Shown: piece by piece, positions 34,310 through 45,058 of the stretch
Layout: each line of letters begins with the position of its first letter
How positions within the stretch are numbered: the stretch's first letter is position 1
Translations under genes and position numbers: made by a program
DNA from: Chlorobiota bacterium
Lineage (GTDB): Bacteria; Bacteroidota; Ignavibacteria; OLB7
Length of the DNA: 64,000 nucleotides
Reading direction: 5' to 3'
Assembly (NCBI GenBank): GCA_016700335.1
Contig: CP065014.1
Span: 2,703,001-2,767,000, forward strand
Notes under the pieces: generated by a model
What the model was told of the DNA's origin: nothing
Databases searched by the model: none
The model's input: the letters and a program-made list of their open reading frames with translations, nothing else

Positions 34310-36949
34310 TTATTTTATAACAATCATTTTAATTAAATGTTTCATATTATTAACTAAAATTATACATTCATAATTACCACTCTCTAAATTTGAAGAATCT
34401 ATAATTAAATTGTGTATTCCAGTTGTCATTTGTTTATTTATTAATTCTTTTACTAAACTTCCTTTTGGGTTAAATAAAGAAATATTTACTAATCCATTTT
34501 TTAATAACTCAAATTTTAAATTTGATTTTTCATATGATGGGTTTGGTGAAAGACTAATATTATCTATAAGATTTAATTTATCATCTAACGAAAGAATTCC
34601 ATCTCCTTCACCAACTAAATAAATTACAGAATCGTTCAAAGATTCATCACATAAATTTCCAAAAGTCAATATTATAGAGTCTAAATACTTTTTATTGTCC
34701 TGAGGATTAAAAGTAACACTTATATTATTTGTTGAACCAGATTTAATTAAAATGGGTTTGTTTATACTAGGCATTTCAATTGGGTTTGTAATTTTAAAAA
34801 CTCTTTCATCTTTTAATCCAAATGGACCTGAAATATAGTTTAAATATATATCTGAATTTGAGGAAGATTCTTTAATTATTGCAGTATCTAATTTTTTACC
34901 ATTTGTCTTTCCAAAATTTAAATCAGACGAAGTAATAGAGCCGCATTGGAATACAGTTGCAGTTAATTCTAAATAGTAATTAACTCCACAATCATCTTCT
35001 ATACCTAACGAATCTGTATAATGCCCTACTTCAGCTTTATTAAACTCAATTACAGATTCTATACTATTACCAATTTTACCACTATCAACAAGTTGGAACT
35101 CAATTAAAGGAGATTTTAATTTAAAACCTCTATTTCCATATCTTAATATTAGTTTGTTTTTACTGATTATTTTGTTTGATAAATTTTGAACTAATATTTT
35201 CAAATTTTTTGTTTGAAGAGGTTTTATACGAAAATTATTTGTGTCTAATAAGAAGTTAATTTTTGTTGCTAAAAATTCAAATGTATCTAGTTTGAAATTC
35301 CCTGCCATATCAGATATAATTATTACTGCCTTAGCATTTTGGTATTTATTATCGACTTGCAATTGATATTCAATTTTAGAGTTCTCACCAATAATAAATG
35401 AGTTATTACTTAGTGAAAAATTATATGAATTAGCCAAATCAATATCAATAGTAGTTATTCCAGAACCAAAATCTTGAACTTTATTTGTAAAATATCCATT
35501 ACAATTTCTAACTCCTTTTTCTGAAACTGGATTTATAGAGTCTTTGAATTTATTACTTAAATAATTTCCATGCAATGGATAACCATAAGAATCATATGCA
35601 TCAAAACCATAAATATAAGCTCCGAATGGTTTACTATTTCTAATCTGATAAATGCCAGGCTGAATTAAAAATGTTTTACCAATATATTTTATCCCATTTG
35701 TTTTGATCATAAATGTATCATATTTTTGACCATGAATTGAGATAATTTTTTGCCAATTGCCAGTTGCACTAGACTTAATCTCTAAGCTGTTTAAATCATC
35801 AAATTCTGTAACAATACTAACATAATTTTTTATGAATTCATTACTTGGTGTTGTGAATAATATTTCTTTTTGAAATTGATTAATTGATAATACATTCATC
35901 ATAAATGGATCTGAATCTTTATGATCATATTCTGCTGAATTATTGTATTGTTCAACAAAAATTGGTTTATTTGATGTAAATACTATTGGCTCTCTAACAT
36001 CATGTAAATAACTAAACCAGCTTTTATTTTCTTTAAGTTCATTAACATTTAATTGACCATACAATTTACCATTAATAAATATATTAGTTGAATCTTGAGA
36101 GGCAAAAATTCTAAACAAATCAGATTTAAGTCTTGTTTCTATAGGTAGTGCATAATATGAATTTCCCCAAGTTGATATTGGAGTTAACATTTCTTCAATA
36201 TGATCACAGGCGGGATATCTAGAATCTGGTAAGTAAGTACATTGATTTCCTGAAGTAACAGCAATTGGTTTGGTTGAACTTATTAAAGTTCCTGTTAAAT
36301 CTCCTAAGGTTTTAAAACTCATGGCAGAAAAAACATCTCCTTTATTTATCAGGATTTTAAAAGATGGATCTAACCCACTATGATTTGGAGTTACCTGATC
36401 TGTGGGCAAAGTAACTGTTACAATTGAAGAGTCATAAGCTCCAATAATCAAGAATTGAGATGGTAACTTTTGGCTTGCTCCAATACCAGCAGAACTTGAA
36501 ACTATGTACATTTTACCTAAAGCATTTACTGGAATAATAAGCATTCCATCGCTAGTAAAAGATGCTCTATTCATTCCATAAACAATAATTGGTGCATCGG
36601 ATTTTATATGAATTGCTTTTTGAGAATAGACAGAATCATTAGGAATTGGTGTGAAATCACCCCTAATAAAAACTTGAGCATCCGTAATATTAAAGTCATA
36701 AGAAATTACATCAAATGGAATTGTATATAGAATTTTTTTTAATGAATAACCAATAGAAAACTCAACTTTAGTTTTAACATTTGAAGTTATATACAATCTA
36801 CAATATCTCTTAGTAGCTCCATTTTCCCAATTAGAAGGAAAAGATGTATAGAATTCCTTTCCCCAATTAGTTGGTCCATGTTGAGAAAAACAAACTTTTG
36901 AAGTTAATAATGCTAAGAAGAGTGTTAATGTAAAAAATATTATTTTCAT
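34310..36949 (-). CDS. large T9SS-exported protein with IgGFc-binding-like N-terminus
   Basis: The 879-residue product has a signal peptide (about residues 1-22) and an N-terminal region beginning NWGKEFYTSFPSNW. With repeated PIIVYGMN, PIAVTSGNQCTYLPD and PIFVEQYNNS strands, this region matches the IgGFc-binding N-terminal domain found in many Bacteroidetes surface proteins. A beta-sandwich region follows, and a type A T9SS sorting domain ends the protein (SLSPNPSYEKSNLKFELL to LIKMIVIK). It should be an outer-surface adhesin-like protein. The binding partner cannot be told from the sequence. Confidence 0.85.
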   Translation of the reverse strand: MKIIFFTLTLFLALLTSKVCFSQHGPTNWGKEFYTSFPSNWENGATKRYCRLYITSNVKTKVEFSIGYSLKKILYTIPFDVISYDFNITDAQVFIRGDFTPIPNDSVYSQKAIHIKSDAPIIVYGMNRASFTSDGMLIIPVNALGKMYIVSSSAGIGASQKLPSQFLIIGAYDSSIVTVTLPTDQVTPNHSGLDPSFKILINKGDVFSAMSFKTLGDLTGTLISSTKPIAVTSGNQCTYLPDSRYPACDHIEEMLTPISTWGNSYYALPIETRLKSDLFRIFASQDSTNIFINGKLYGQLNVNELKENKSWFSYLHDVREPIVFTSNKPIFVEQYNNSAEYDHKDSDPFMMNVLSINQFQKEILFTTPSNEFIKNYVSIVTEFDDLNSLEIKSSATGNWQKIISIHGQKYDTFMIKTNGIKYIGKTFLIQPGIYQIRNSKPFGAYIYGFDAYDSYGYPLHGNYLSNKFKDSINPVSEKGVRNCNGYFTNKVQDFGSGITTIDIDLANSYNFSLSNNSFIIGENSKIEYQLQVDNKYQNAKAVIIISDMAGNFKLDTFEFLATKINFLLDTNNFRIKPLQTKNLKILVQNLSNKIISKNKLILRYGNRGFKLKSPLIEFQLVDSGKIGNSIESVIEFNKAEVGHYTDSLGIEDDCGVNYYLELTATVFQCGSITSSDLNFGKTNGKKLDTAIIKESSSNSDIYLNYISGPFGLKDERVFKITNPIEMPSINKPILIKSGSTNNISVTFNPQDNKKYLDSIILTFGNLCDESLNDSVIYLVGEGDGILSLDDKLNLIDNISLSPNPSYEKSNLKFELLKNGLVNISLFNPKGSLVKELINKQMTTGIHNLIIDSSNLESGNYECIILVNNMKHLIKMIVIK

Positions 36950-37156
36950 ATTAATTGATTATTCAAGTTAATTTTTAAAAGTGAAAATATGTTTAGTACA
37001 TATAACAACACGAATTATTTATAAAAGTTAGTATTAATCATTATTTAGTAAATCTCAAATTTTAATATCAGATTTTACTTGCTTTATTCATCTACTTAAG
37101 TTAATTTTGTGTTTTTTTAGACTAAGTCCAAATAAGCATTAAATAAAATCCATATT

Positions 37157-37954
37157 ATGTTAAACAGTTTTTTGATTGCACTACGAGAAGGCTTTGAAAT
37201 ATTTTTAATTTTAGCAATTACAGTTTCATATTTAAAGTCATCAAATAGAAATTGGCTTATTAGTGCTGTGTATTGGGGGTTTAGTGTATCTGTTGCAATA
37301 TCTGCTTACCTTGGGTATCAGATAATGGAAGCAACTATTAATCAACCAAAATGGGAGGGGATTTTATGTTTAATTGCAGTTGTATTAGTTGCAACATTAC
37401 TTTATCACATGAAGAAACATGCTCCTAAAATGCGCCAAGAAATTCATGAAAAAATTGACAGCTCGATTAAGATGGTAGAATCAAAACCAAGAGCATTCTT
37501 TGGTGTTTTTATATTTGTTGTGTTAATGACAATTCGTGAAGGAATGGAAACCGCTTTTATGATGCTATCTATACGTGAAGCTCCAAATATGATATTAGGA
37601 TTTTCGTTCGGTATTGTAGGAGCAATTTTAATGTCAATTGCATGGATGAAATTTAGCAACTTAATTAATATTCAAAAATTCTTTCAAGTAACCACTTTTT
37701 TTCTAATTTTCTTTATTGCTCAATTGTTAATTATTGCTTTTCATGAATTTACTGAAGCTGGTATGTTTGGTGCAAGTAGTGCTGCTCTTCATATTGCAAC
37801 TGAACCTTATTCACCTGATGGTTACATTGGGAAATGGGTTTCAACTTCATTAGTTTTTGTTAGTATGGTTTGGTTGTTAGTTTCTTGGTTAAAACAACGT
37901 TCAAAAAATTCTCAACAAAAATTAAATAATATTGCTATTTCATCTAAATCATAA
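37157..37954 (+). CDS. FTR1 family iron permease
   Basis: The 265-residue protein has seven membrane segments and two REGxE iron-binding motifs, REGFEIFL near residue 10 and REGMETAFM near 128, the defining feature of FTR1/EfeU high-affinity iron channels in the inner membrane. No EfeO or EfeB partner is next to it, so it may work with periplasmic partners encoded elsewhere. The C-terminal tail is short and basic. Monocistronic. Confidence 0.92.
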   Translation: MLNSFLIALREGFEIFLILAITVSYLKSSNRNWLISAVYWGFSVSVAISAYLGYQIMEATINQPKWEGILCLIAVVLVATLLYHMKKHAPKMRQEIHEKIDSSIKMVESKPRAFFGVFIFVVLMTIREGMETAFMMLSIREAPNMILGFSFGIVGAILMSIAWMKFSNLINIQKFFQVTTFFLIFFIAQLLIIAFHEFTEAGMFGASSAALHIATEPYSPDGYIGKWVSTSLVFVSMVWLLVSWLKQRSKNSQQKLNNIAISSKS

Positions 37955-38012
37955 TTACATTTTATAACATTAGCTTGTTTTGGAACATTAAATAAATTCA
38001 ATCTTTTTCGCT

Positions 38013-40043
38013 TTATATAATCTTAAAGTTATAATTTATCTGTTTTGGAATTAGATTTATTATCATAATATTTATTCCTTTAGTTGATACTCTAACACCA
38101 TAACTTGGTGAGTACCATTCATCTGTAATTTCAAATGGTTCACTGCAAGTAAACTCAATTCTATCTAACAAACAACTTATAATTGCTTTGTTTGTTAGAA
38201 TCTTTTCAATTTTACAATTTTCATTTAAAGTGAATCTAATATTTGAATTATGTTCTCTATCACCTAAAAATTCATCTATTACAGTAAACTCTTTTTCAAG
38301 TAAAGTCAATTTTCTTTTTATAACTACATTGTATTTCTTATAACCTAAATGAGTCGATTCAATTTCTATGCAATTATTATTAGATAAATTTCTTGTGATT
38401 GGTTTTGGTATTTCTTTTTTTACTCTCCATAACCCATCAAATTCAGCTATTTCAAAATTGTCAATTACTGGTGAATTGTGAGCTTTAGATGATCTTAACA
38501 AATTCCTAGTTGCAATATCAGATGTATAGCAATATGTTCCAGGATCAATTATAATTTGATTGGATTTGGAATTGAGTACAAAAGATAAGGTATCATTATT
38601 CCCATGCAAACCAATGACACCCACATCAAAAATAGATTTGAAATAACTGTTTTCTAAAATTGCAAAACCTCCTTCAGAATAAAGTTTAATTCTTGGTTCA
38701 GTAATTTTAATATTTTGAAGTTCATCATCATTCAATATTTTTTGAGTGAGATTTTTAAATTTATTTTCTGAGATTTTTTTTAATGATTTATATAATTCAT
38801 ATCCTTCTGTTCCTGTGATCAATAACGCAGATTGAGAAAATTCTTTGCATTTTTCTATAAAATCACTTCTATTAAAAATTACTGCTGCTAAAGTTAATGT
38901 ATCAGAATGATCATAAATGTTTTGATTATTTGTTACCTTTAAAATAATTCCATCATCATTATCACCAAATTGAGGAATAGTTAAATCAACAGATGAATAA
39001 TCATATAAAAATTCACTCATCTTCTCTAACTTTTTCATTGCCCAATCTGGGAAAGGGTTTCCAGATTGCTTACAAATTGCTGAAGATATTAAAAACATTT
39101 CTAGAACTAACCTATGATAACAAATTGAAAGTTCAAAATGTACTCCATCTTCAAGTACTTGATTTTCAATTTCATTAAGTATCCGCTTGTATCCTTCATT
39201 GAACCATATTTTACCTTGATCTTCTAAATAGAAAAAACTCCCTAAAGATAATAATCCAAAACAATTAGAAATATAATGATTAGTTAAATTAGGAAAATAC
39301 TCAAGGTTATTTATTAAATACTCACCATGTTTGTAAACTAATTTAAGATAATTGCTCCACCACAAATCATTAATATTTGGTGCACCATAAAACAACCCAA
39401 ACCCCATTGTTAACCAAAATCCACGTATGGATACTTCCATTGGCATTACCCAATTTATGCCAATATCAATTGGATTATTTGTTTGCCAATCATCAATCAA
39501 ACACACAAACTCCTTTGTCCAAACTCCATTTCCAGAAATCCAATAAGCCTTACCAATCCACCACAACCAGTACATTCTACTTAATTCCCAAGGTCTTTTT
39601 ATATCACTTAAATCATTTCCCAAATAATTAATTTTATCAAAGCGATTCTTCGTGTATATTTTATCAATCACATAATCTTTATGCCAATCATAGTTTCCAT
39701 TTTCTGCATCAACACATGATCCAAAAAATCTAAATTTACCCTCAACAAATTGTTCTGCATCAATCAATATTTCATCATAACCTTGAAGAGATAATAAAGT
39801 TCCTATAAAAAATTCTTTCTTGTTTGATTTAGATAATGGGAACCTTGAGAAATAATTTTTATTAAAAGTTTGGAAATACTTTGTAGAGTCATGAATAATT
39901 AATTCATTTTTTACAAATTTATTTTTTTTATATCTCCTTCTGATAATCCATTGTTTTAACAGCTCGACTATATGCTTGGGACCTCGTTGCAATGAACTTT
40001 GCTTTAGGAATTTGATACGTCGTACCATATTTTGATAAGCCAT
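38013..40043 (-). CDS. heparinase II/III-family protein
   Basis: The 676-residue protein has an N-terminal alpha/alpha-toroid region (about residues 130-400; PWELSRMYWLWWIG, PMEVSIRGFWLT, HYISNCFGLLSLG, EDGVHFELSICYHRL). A C-terminal beta-sandwich follows with the family motif GLHGNNDTLSFVL and the IIDPGTYCY and RSSKAHNSPVID segments. These features fit polysaccharide lyases or lyase-like enzymes found in surface-polysaccharide gene sets. I see no signal peptide, which is unusual for a lyase. The gene starts inside the upstream lipoprotein gene (40-bp overlap), so the two are translationally coupled; ATG at 40028 is an alternative start. Confidence 0.87.
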   Translation of the reverse strand: MAYQNMVRRIKFLKQSSLQRGPKHIVELLKQWIIRRRYKKNKFVKNELIIHDSTKYFQTFNKNYFSRFPLSKSNKKEFFIGTLLSLQGYDEILIDAEQFVEGKFRFFGSCVDAENGNYDWHKDYVIDKIYTKNRFDKINYLGNDLSDIKRPWELSRMYWLWWIGKAYWISGNGVWTKEFVCLIDDWQTNNPIDIGINWVMPMEVSIRGFWLTMGFGLFYGAPNINDLWWSNYLKLVYKHGEYLINNLEYFPNLTNHYISNCFGLLSLGSFFYLEDQGKIWFNEGYKRILNEIENQVLEDGVHFELSICYHRLVLEMFLISSAICKQSGNPFPDWAMKKLEKMSEFLYDYSSVDLTIPQFGDNDDGIILKVTNNQNIYDHSDTLTLAAVIFNRSDFIEKCKEFSQSALLITGTEGYELYKSLKKISENKFKNLTQKILNDDELQNIKITEPRIKLYSEGGFAILENSYFKSIFDVGVIGLHGNNDTLSFVLNSKSNQIIIDPGTYCYTSDIATRNLLRSSKAHNSPVIDNFEIAEFDGLWRVKKEIPKPITRNLSNNNCIEIESTHLGYKKYNVVIKRKLTLLEKEFTVIDEFLGDREHNSNIRFTLNENCKIEKILTNKAIISCLLDRIEFTCSEPFEITDEWYSPSYGVRVSTKGINIMIINLIPKQINYNFKII

Positions 40044-40540
40044 TTTTCTGTTTGATTTTTTCTTGTAAGTCTTAACCTAGCTCTTCCATCAACTCTAAAA
40101 ACTTCCCCTTGTTGTAAAATTAGTTTTAGATTATATGCCCTTGTAACATCTATAAATGAAGTATCGCCTTCTTGAGATTGAATATCATTCCACTGGATAT
40201 CTAATTGGTCGGCGTTGCGGAACAAATTGTAATTTATTCTCATTTCTTCATCTCGATTAAATACAGCATCAGTTGCTTGTTCAGTATTATAATATCTGAA
40301 TTGAAATTCTTGATGCAATAATGACCCGTAAATAGATGTGTCTTTATAAGTGTATGAATATCTTATATTTTTAAAAACTCCTTCAACTGTCCTTTGATCT
40401 CCTAAATCAGTCTGTTCTTTTCCAAGTTCATCTTGTAATTTTGGAGCAAAAGGATTTGTACAAGAAGCTGCAAAAAGAATTACAAATGCAATTGATTTGT
40501 AAAAAATAGATTTGTAAATATTAAAATCAGTTTTAAACAT
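40004..40540 (-). CDS. lipoprotein of unknown function
   Basis: I do not recognise the family. The 178-residue protein has a lipobox (LFAASC, Cys27) and the CTNPFAP start typical of Bacteroidetes/Chlorobi lipoproteins. A beta-rich body follows, with FQFRYYNTEQATDAVF, VFRVDGRARLRLTR and WLIKIWYD. It overlaps the start of the heparinase-like gene, which suggests a shared role at the cell envelope. Confidence 0.75.
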   Translation of the reverse strand: MFKTDFNIYKSIFYKSIAFVILFAASCTNPFAPKLQDELGKEQTDLGDQRTVEGVFKNIRYSYTYKDTSIYGSLLHQEFQFRYYNTEQATDAVFNRDEEMRINYNLFRNADQLDIQWNDIQSQEGDTSFIDVTRAYNLKLILQQGEVFRVDGRARLRLTRKNQTEKWLIKIWYDVSNS

Positions 40541-40728
40541 ATTGCAAGTTAATAAATTTTTCAGACTAATATTTTGTTTAGCGATAAAAGTTAAAGGTAA
40601 TTTGTTGTAAATCTAATTGGTGGGATAATTAATTTAATTACAATTTAAGAAACTTAATAAAATTGAAATTAACTATTTGCATTTAGTAGATTTAGATTAA
40701 AACTTATAAATAATTTTGGTGAACTAAA

Positions 40729-40962
40729 TTAATACTTCTTCAACCATTTTCTATCTGGATTCTTTACATACATCCTAATAACAGTGCCACAATAACGACA
40801 TAGTTGAGCAAATATTTTTTCAGAATTTGTGTTAAAATATGATTTAGATTCCGATTCATAATGGAACCCAATATTTCCTGTATCATTTATAACTTCTACA
40901 ATCAAATCTGAAACTAAATTATTTCCATTACAGAAATTACATGTTTTAATGTTTGATTCCAT
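40729..40962 (-). CDS. small zinc-ribbon protein
   Basis: This 77-residue protein has two CxxC pairs (CNFCNG near residue 8 and CRYCGT near 57) that can bind one zinc. It begins MESNIKTCNFCNG and ends VKNPDRKWLKKY. No enzyme motif is visible and the function is unknown. It is a single gene between two larger minus-strand genes. Confidence 0.65.
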   Translation of the reverse strand: MESNIKTCNFCNGNNLVSDLIVEVINDTGNIGFHYESESKSYFNTNSEKIFAQLCRYCGTVIRMYVKNPDRKWLKKY

Positions 40963-41031
40963 AAATTATTTAATTTAATATTTTATTGATTTCTTAAAAG
41001 GATTTTTAAATTATTTTCTAAATTTATATTT

Positions 41032-42666
41032 TTATAATAATTGATATTTGGACAAAGTTGCTACTGCTTTTAAGAATTTTCTTATTCTTTCATTTGGCTT
41101 TTGATTTGAATCATCTAAGCTCCATTCATAATCTACACCACCATCTAACAATGAATTATAGAGAAATAAATACTCTTTATCGCTTGGTGAAGTATTCAAT
41201 AAATAGAGTGCCATATTTTTTGATAATTTTTTTATATCATTATAATCTTTAAAATTCTTAGCAAAAGAAATGGCATCAAACTTATAAAATATTGGTGGAA
41301 ATTGTTGCCCAGGTGGTGGGTTCTTCCCTTTTAATTTTTCATCCATAACATCATTTACAAATTTTTGTCTTGCTGGTAAAGTTGCGACACTAATCCAAGA
41401 GCGACCCCCTTCCCAGCCCGCAACATTAGGGGGTTCAAAAGGATCCATTCCTTGAGTAACCAATCTTGCATATAGCTCCCTAATTGGTATAACAGATTTG
41501 TCCTCAGTAAAATCTGGTATTAATTGTAATTTTAATGAGCGAACTAAACCAATATAAAAATCCAAAGGACTTTTGTGAACAGCACCAATATTTGAGTTAT
41601 CATAAAAATGTTCACTCATTAGTAGTTGTTTTAAAACAGGTTTTAATTCCCAATTATTTTCTTTAAATGTCTTAGCTAATTCTTGAACTATATTTTTATC
41701 AGAAGATAAATCGTATACAAAAAACTTATAAAGTTTATTACAAACAAATTCTGAAACTTGAACTGATCTTTCTGAAAATATTATATTTAATATTTCATCT
41801 AACTTCCAATTCCCCTTTTTTCCTAAATACATTTTGTCTTTATTATCCCATCTTTGTTGGATAAATTGTCCTTTAGGTGATCGGAATTTTTGTCCTTTTG
41901 GACTACTGCTTTGAACCCATCCACTTAAAGCCCTTGCTCCTTCATATACATCTGTTTGAGAATAGTTTTGATTCCCATACAAATCGTAAACCCCAGTTGT
42001 AAAAAGTTCTAATAATTCTCTAGAAAAATTCTCATTTACTTTATTATTTTTAGTATCAACAAAATTCATATCTCCATTTAAATATCTAAGCATGGCAGAT
42101 GTTTTCGATCCATCAGAAATAAATTCTTTAAAATTCCCAAGTGAATATTTTCTATACAAATTATTATGCTCATACATAAATTCACCAGGACCAACTGAAT
42201 CAAAACCTACAGTTAAATGATCTGCCAAAAAGAGTGACATTTTTTCTTGAATAGAAAAAGGAGCTGATGAAATTATTTTTAACCACCACCTCATCAATCT
42301 CTCCCTTTTGTTTATTTGATCTTGTTGCCACTTTTGAAATTCAGCACTATTCCTATCTCCTGGAGGCATAACTTCTGCATCTTGCCCAATAAAATCACTT
42401 ATGTAATCTGTGTTAACTGTATAATTAGTTAGCAACTTATCAACAGAAGCACTAAGCCCAATGAGTACAGAATTTTGGATTTCTGATTCAGTAGCTCCAA
42501 CTATACATCTCCTTAATAGATGTGCTGCTTGAGTATAAGTCCAATCACCTTTATATTCACTTAGCCCTGCCGATGATCTTTTTTCAAAAAGATAATTATG
42601 TTTAGAAAATTTAAATTTACTTGAACCATTTTCAAAATCTAAAGTTAAAAATTTACGTCTTTTCAT
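41032..42666 (-). CDS. DUF1800 family protein
   Basis: The 544-residue protein has the DUF1800 pattern: AHLLRRCIVGATESEI at the start, WWLKIISSAPFSIQEKMSLF, MLRYLNGDMN, NENFSRELLELFTTGV and ARALSGW. A C-terminal part follows with FYIGLVRSLKL and PPNVAGWEGGRSWIS. Proteins of this family are often encoded next to DUF1501 proteins and are probably exported, but no partner gene is next to this one. The biochemical function is not established. Confidence 0.88.
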   Translation of the reverse strand: MKRRKFLTLDFENGSSKFKFSKHNYLFEKRSSAGLSEYKGDWTYTQAAHLLRRCIVGATESEIQNSVLIGLSASVDKLLTNYTVNTDYISDFIGQDAEVMPPGDRNSAEFQKWQQDQINKRERLMRWWLKIISSAPFSIQEKMSLFLADHLTVGFDSVGPGEFMYEHNNLYRKYSLGNFKEFISDGSKTSAMLRYLNGDMNFVDTKNNKVNENFSRELLELFTTGVYDLYGNQNYSQTDVYEGARALSGWVQSSSPKGQKFRSPKGQFIQQRWDNKDKMYLGKKGNWKLDEILNIIFSERSVQVSEFVCNKLYKFFVYDLSSDKNIVQELAKTFKENNWELKPVLKQLLMSEHFYDNSNIGAVHKSPLDFYIGLVRSLKLQLIPDFTEDKSVIPIRELYARLVTQGMDPFEPPNVAGWEGGRSWISVATLPARQKFVNDVMDEKLKGKNPPPGQQFPPIFYKFDAISFAKNFKDYNDIKKLSKNMALYLLNTSPSDKEYLFLYNSLLDGGVDYEWSLDDSNQKPNERIRKFLKAVATLSKYQLL

Positions 42667-42761
42667 AATTTTAAATTGATAATTTTAATAGGACATATAA
42701 AAACAGTATTTCACATTTTTTTCAAGTCAATGGATAATAATTAAATCAATAAATAGTTAAA

Positions 42762-42796
42762 ACAAAACAAGGGTAATAAATAACTTTATACCCTTG
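42762..42796 (-). terminator. terminator of the 42839-43657 gene
   Basis: CAAGGGTA (42768-42775) pairs with TACCCTTG (42789-42796). The minus strand then reads TTTTGTTTT. It lies 43 bp beyond the stop codon. Confidence 0.75.
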
Positions 42797-42838
42797 CTTT
42801 TTCAAATTATATTTATTGATTTCGAGAATAAAATAAAA

Positions 42839-43657
42839 TTAGAATCTTTTAATAGCACTCCCTTTGCTCAAATTTATAGTGTATTTAATAGTAACGTTAT
42901 TTTTATCATTAGTAATGTCGAGATTTGCAAATTGATTGCCTAAGAATGTGATTACACCACTATAACTATAATCATTAAAAGATTGACCTTGACTATTTGT
43001 TAAATTACCAATAACTTTTACAGTTCCTACACCACTTGAAATCATTTTCGAAGCTCTGCTTATAACAATATTACTTAGTGAAAAGGAATTATTGTAAGTG
43101 AAACTATTTCCTTCAGATTTTCCAGTTACAACTCCATTTCTATTATAAGACCCACCTAAAAATATTGTTGAAGAATTTACAGGTAAAATTCCACTAATAT
43201 TTAGTGTAGCTGCAATATTATCATTACCTTTTAAAACTGGAATTTCATAAGTCCCAGTTGAACTTAAAGTTAAATCAATACTTTGAGTTTGTCCTTCTTG
43301 AAAATCTTCAACTATTGAACCATTTGACAAATGAAATTTACTACTAGCATTAAGAATATAATCCCAAGTAAAAATATCACCGTTTTCATTTATATTTCCA
43401 GATCGATGGATTATGGTATCTCTTTGGAGTTGATCTTTAGATTTATCCTCAATATTAACCATTTTACCATTTTTAGACAAATTTACAAAATCAGCAGTAT
43501 TCGATGTTAGTCCATTGCTTTGATTTCCTAGTGAAGTAGCAATAGTGTTTGCTATATCATTATCCTTAACATAATTCGTAGTTGAATTTGTTGCACTCTC
43601 CTTACATCCAATTACTAAAACAGAAGTAATTATTATTGTAGATAAAATTTTTTTCAT
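42839..43657 (-). CDS. lipoprotein of unknown function
   Basis: The 272-residue protein begins with a lipoprotein signal (VLVIGC, Cys18). The mature part is Ser/Asn/Thr-rich and beta-strand-rich with short repeated Asn-Gly turns, without a domain I recognise. It has its own terminator. The neighbouring FN3 lipoprotein gene upstream is separated by nearly 390 bp, so a shared operon is unlikely. Confidence 0.7.
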   Translation of the reverse strand: MKKILSTIIITSVLVIGCKESATNSTTNYVKDNDIANTIATSLGNQSNGLTSNTADFVNLSKNGKMVNIEDKSKDQLQRDTIIHRSGNINENGDIFTWDYILNASSKFHLSNGSIVEDFQEGQTQSIDLTLSSTGTYEIPVLKGNDNIAATLNISGILPVNSSTIFLGGSYNRNGVVTGKSEGNSFTYNNSFSLSNIVISRASKMISSGVGTVKVIGNLTNSQGQSFNDYSYSGVITFLGNQFANLDITNDKNNVTIKYTINLSKGSAIKRF

Positions 43658-44044
43658 TTTGGTTTTAAAATTTTTATGTTTTTTATGTTGTGATTATTAA
43701 TTGTTGAATTCGATCAAACCAGATTTTTATATCTATTAAATTTAATAATTAAACCAATTTTATATTTAAAAAATAGTTGTAAATACAAAAATAACTATAA
43801 TTACTCATAATAATCAAGACACCGAACAAATTAGGATTGTTTCAATTAAATTCCAAATCATTTCAATTTTTGAATAATTTTATTAAATTATTAATTTATC
43901 CTTTAGTGCAAGTATAAATATTTAAGTTCCCTTATATTTCAAATTGGATTTAATTAAAAAATTTTCTTAAATGGACAACATTTTGAATAAAAAAAACGAA
44001 GCACATTTTTCAGCACTTCGTTTTTTTCAATTAAGAATTAAAAA
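43658..44044. other. intergenic region with a terminator
   Basis: This 387-bp gap lies between two minus-strand lipoprotein genes. It holds a terminator at 43989-44028 and should hold the promoter of the 42839-43657 gene. No ORF or other structure is seen. Confidence 0.55.
43989..44028 (-). terminator. terminator of the FN3 lipoprotein gene
   Basis: AAAAAACGAAG (43991-44001) pairs with CTTCGTTTTTT (44016-44026), 17 bp past the stop codon. The minus strand continues with T residues. Confidence 0.85.
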
Positions 44045-44950
44045 TTATCTTTTTGCATAAGGTAAATTCTTTTCTCCTTGATAAGATATTACTAATTCAA
44101 CATATCTTTCAGGGGCAGAACCTTGAACAAGATTTCCTGAAGCATCTGGTTTAACATAGATTTTTGCATAATGTTGGTCGCCTGAAGTAGCTCCAGTACG
44201 AACAACGAAAACTCTTCCACCAGTTTGCATTTGATTTAAAGTATAAACTTTCTTAGAATAAGTAAGTTTAGATAAATCTTTGTCCATAAACCAGCTATCA
44301 AGTCCTGTTGAAGCATAAATTGAATCAGAAGCTACAACATTTGAATCAAAAGAACTTGTTCCTTGGAACTGACTAAGCATTTTAGCAACTCCAATTTGGA
44401 AATCAGATGTTCCTGAAATGTATGCTCCGAATTGAACATCTCCAATTTTAGGATTTGTTACTTTTGTGCTTTGATTTTTAGGACCTTGCTTTGAAGGATC
44501 AAGTGTTATAGCACTTCCTTTTGATGAAGAAAATTCATAAATTTTAATTGTTTCACCAGTAGATCCAGCATCATTAGAATAACGAGTTGCTCCTGCCCAC
44601 ATTATTGAAGCTGCAGAAGAAGAAATTCCATTACGAACAGCAACTACTGAAAATACATATTCACCAGCTTTTAAATTAGTTGCGTCAGCAGTTGTTGATG
44701 TAGCTGTTGTTGCACCTGAATCTACAGCTGATTTCCATGATATTTTGTAAGTTACAACTCCAGTATCACTTGTAGAAGACCATTTCAAAGAAACTACACT
44801 TGCACTTTTAGAAACAGCCATCAAACCAGTTGGAACTGAAGGTGCACCAGATGTACCTGGATCAATTGGGTTCTCGTTACAAGCAGCGAAAAACATACCG
44901 CTTGCTAATACTGTAATTAATACAGATAAGATTGTGTTTTTAATTTTCAT
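44045..44950 (-). CDS. FN3-domain lipoprotein
   Basis: The 301-residue protein has a lipobox (FFAAC, Cys24) followed by CNENPIDP, and one fibronectin type III domain from about residue 40 to 120 (SVPTGLMAVSKSASVVSLKW to EYVFSVVAVRNG). The C-terminal 180 residues form a second beta-rich region (TVNPKIGDVQF-like, ending VELVISYQGEKNLPYAKR) that I cannot assign. It is probably anchored in the outer membrane. A good terminator follows. Confidence 0.78.
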   Translation of the reverse strand: MKIKNTILSVLITVLASGMFFAACNENPIDPGTSGAPSVPTGLMAVSKSASVVSLKWSSTSDTGVVTYKISWKSAVDSGATTATSTTADATNLKAGEYVFSVVAVRNGISSSAASIMWAGATRYSNDAGSTGETIKIYEFSSSKGSAITLDPSKQGPKNQSTKVTNPKIGDVQFGAYISGTSDFQIGVAKMLSQFQGTSSFDSNVVASDSIYASTGLDSWFMDKDLSKLTYSKKVYTLNQMQTGGRVFVVRTGATSGDQHYAKIYVKPDASGNLVQGSAPERYVELVISYQGEKNLPYAKR

Positions 44951-45058
44951 AAAATTAATTAGTTTAAAATTGTTGAGATTATTATTACTTTACTTTTATA
45001 TTACTTGAATTATGAGCTTTAGTTCGTTGTAGTTTAGAAAAAGTTTAAACTAAAATAT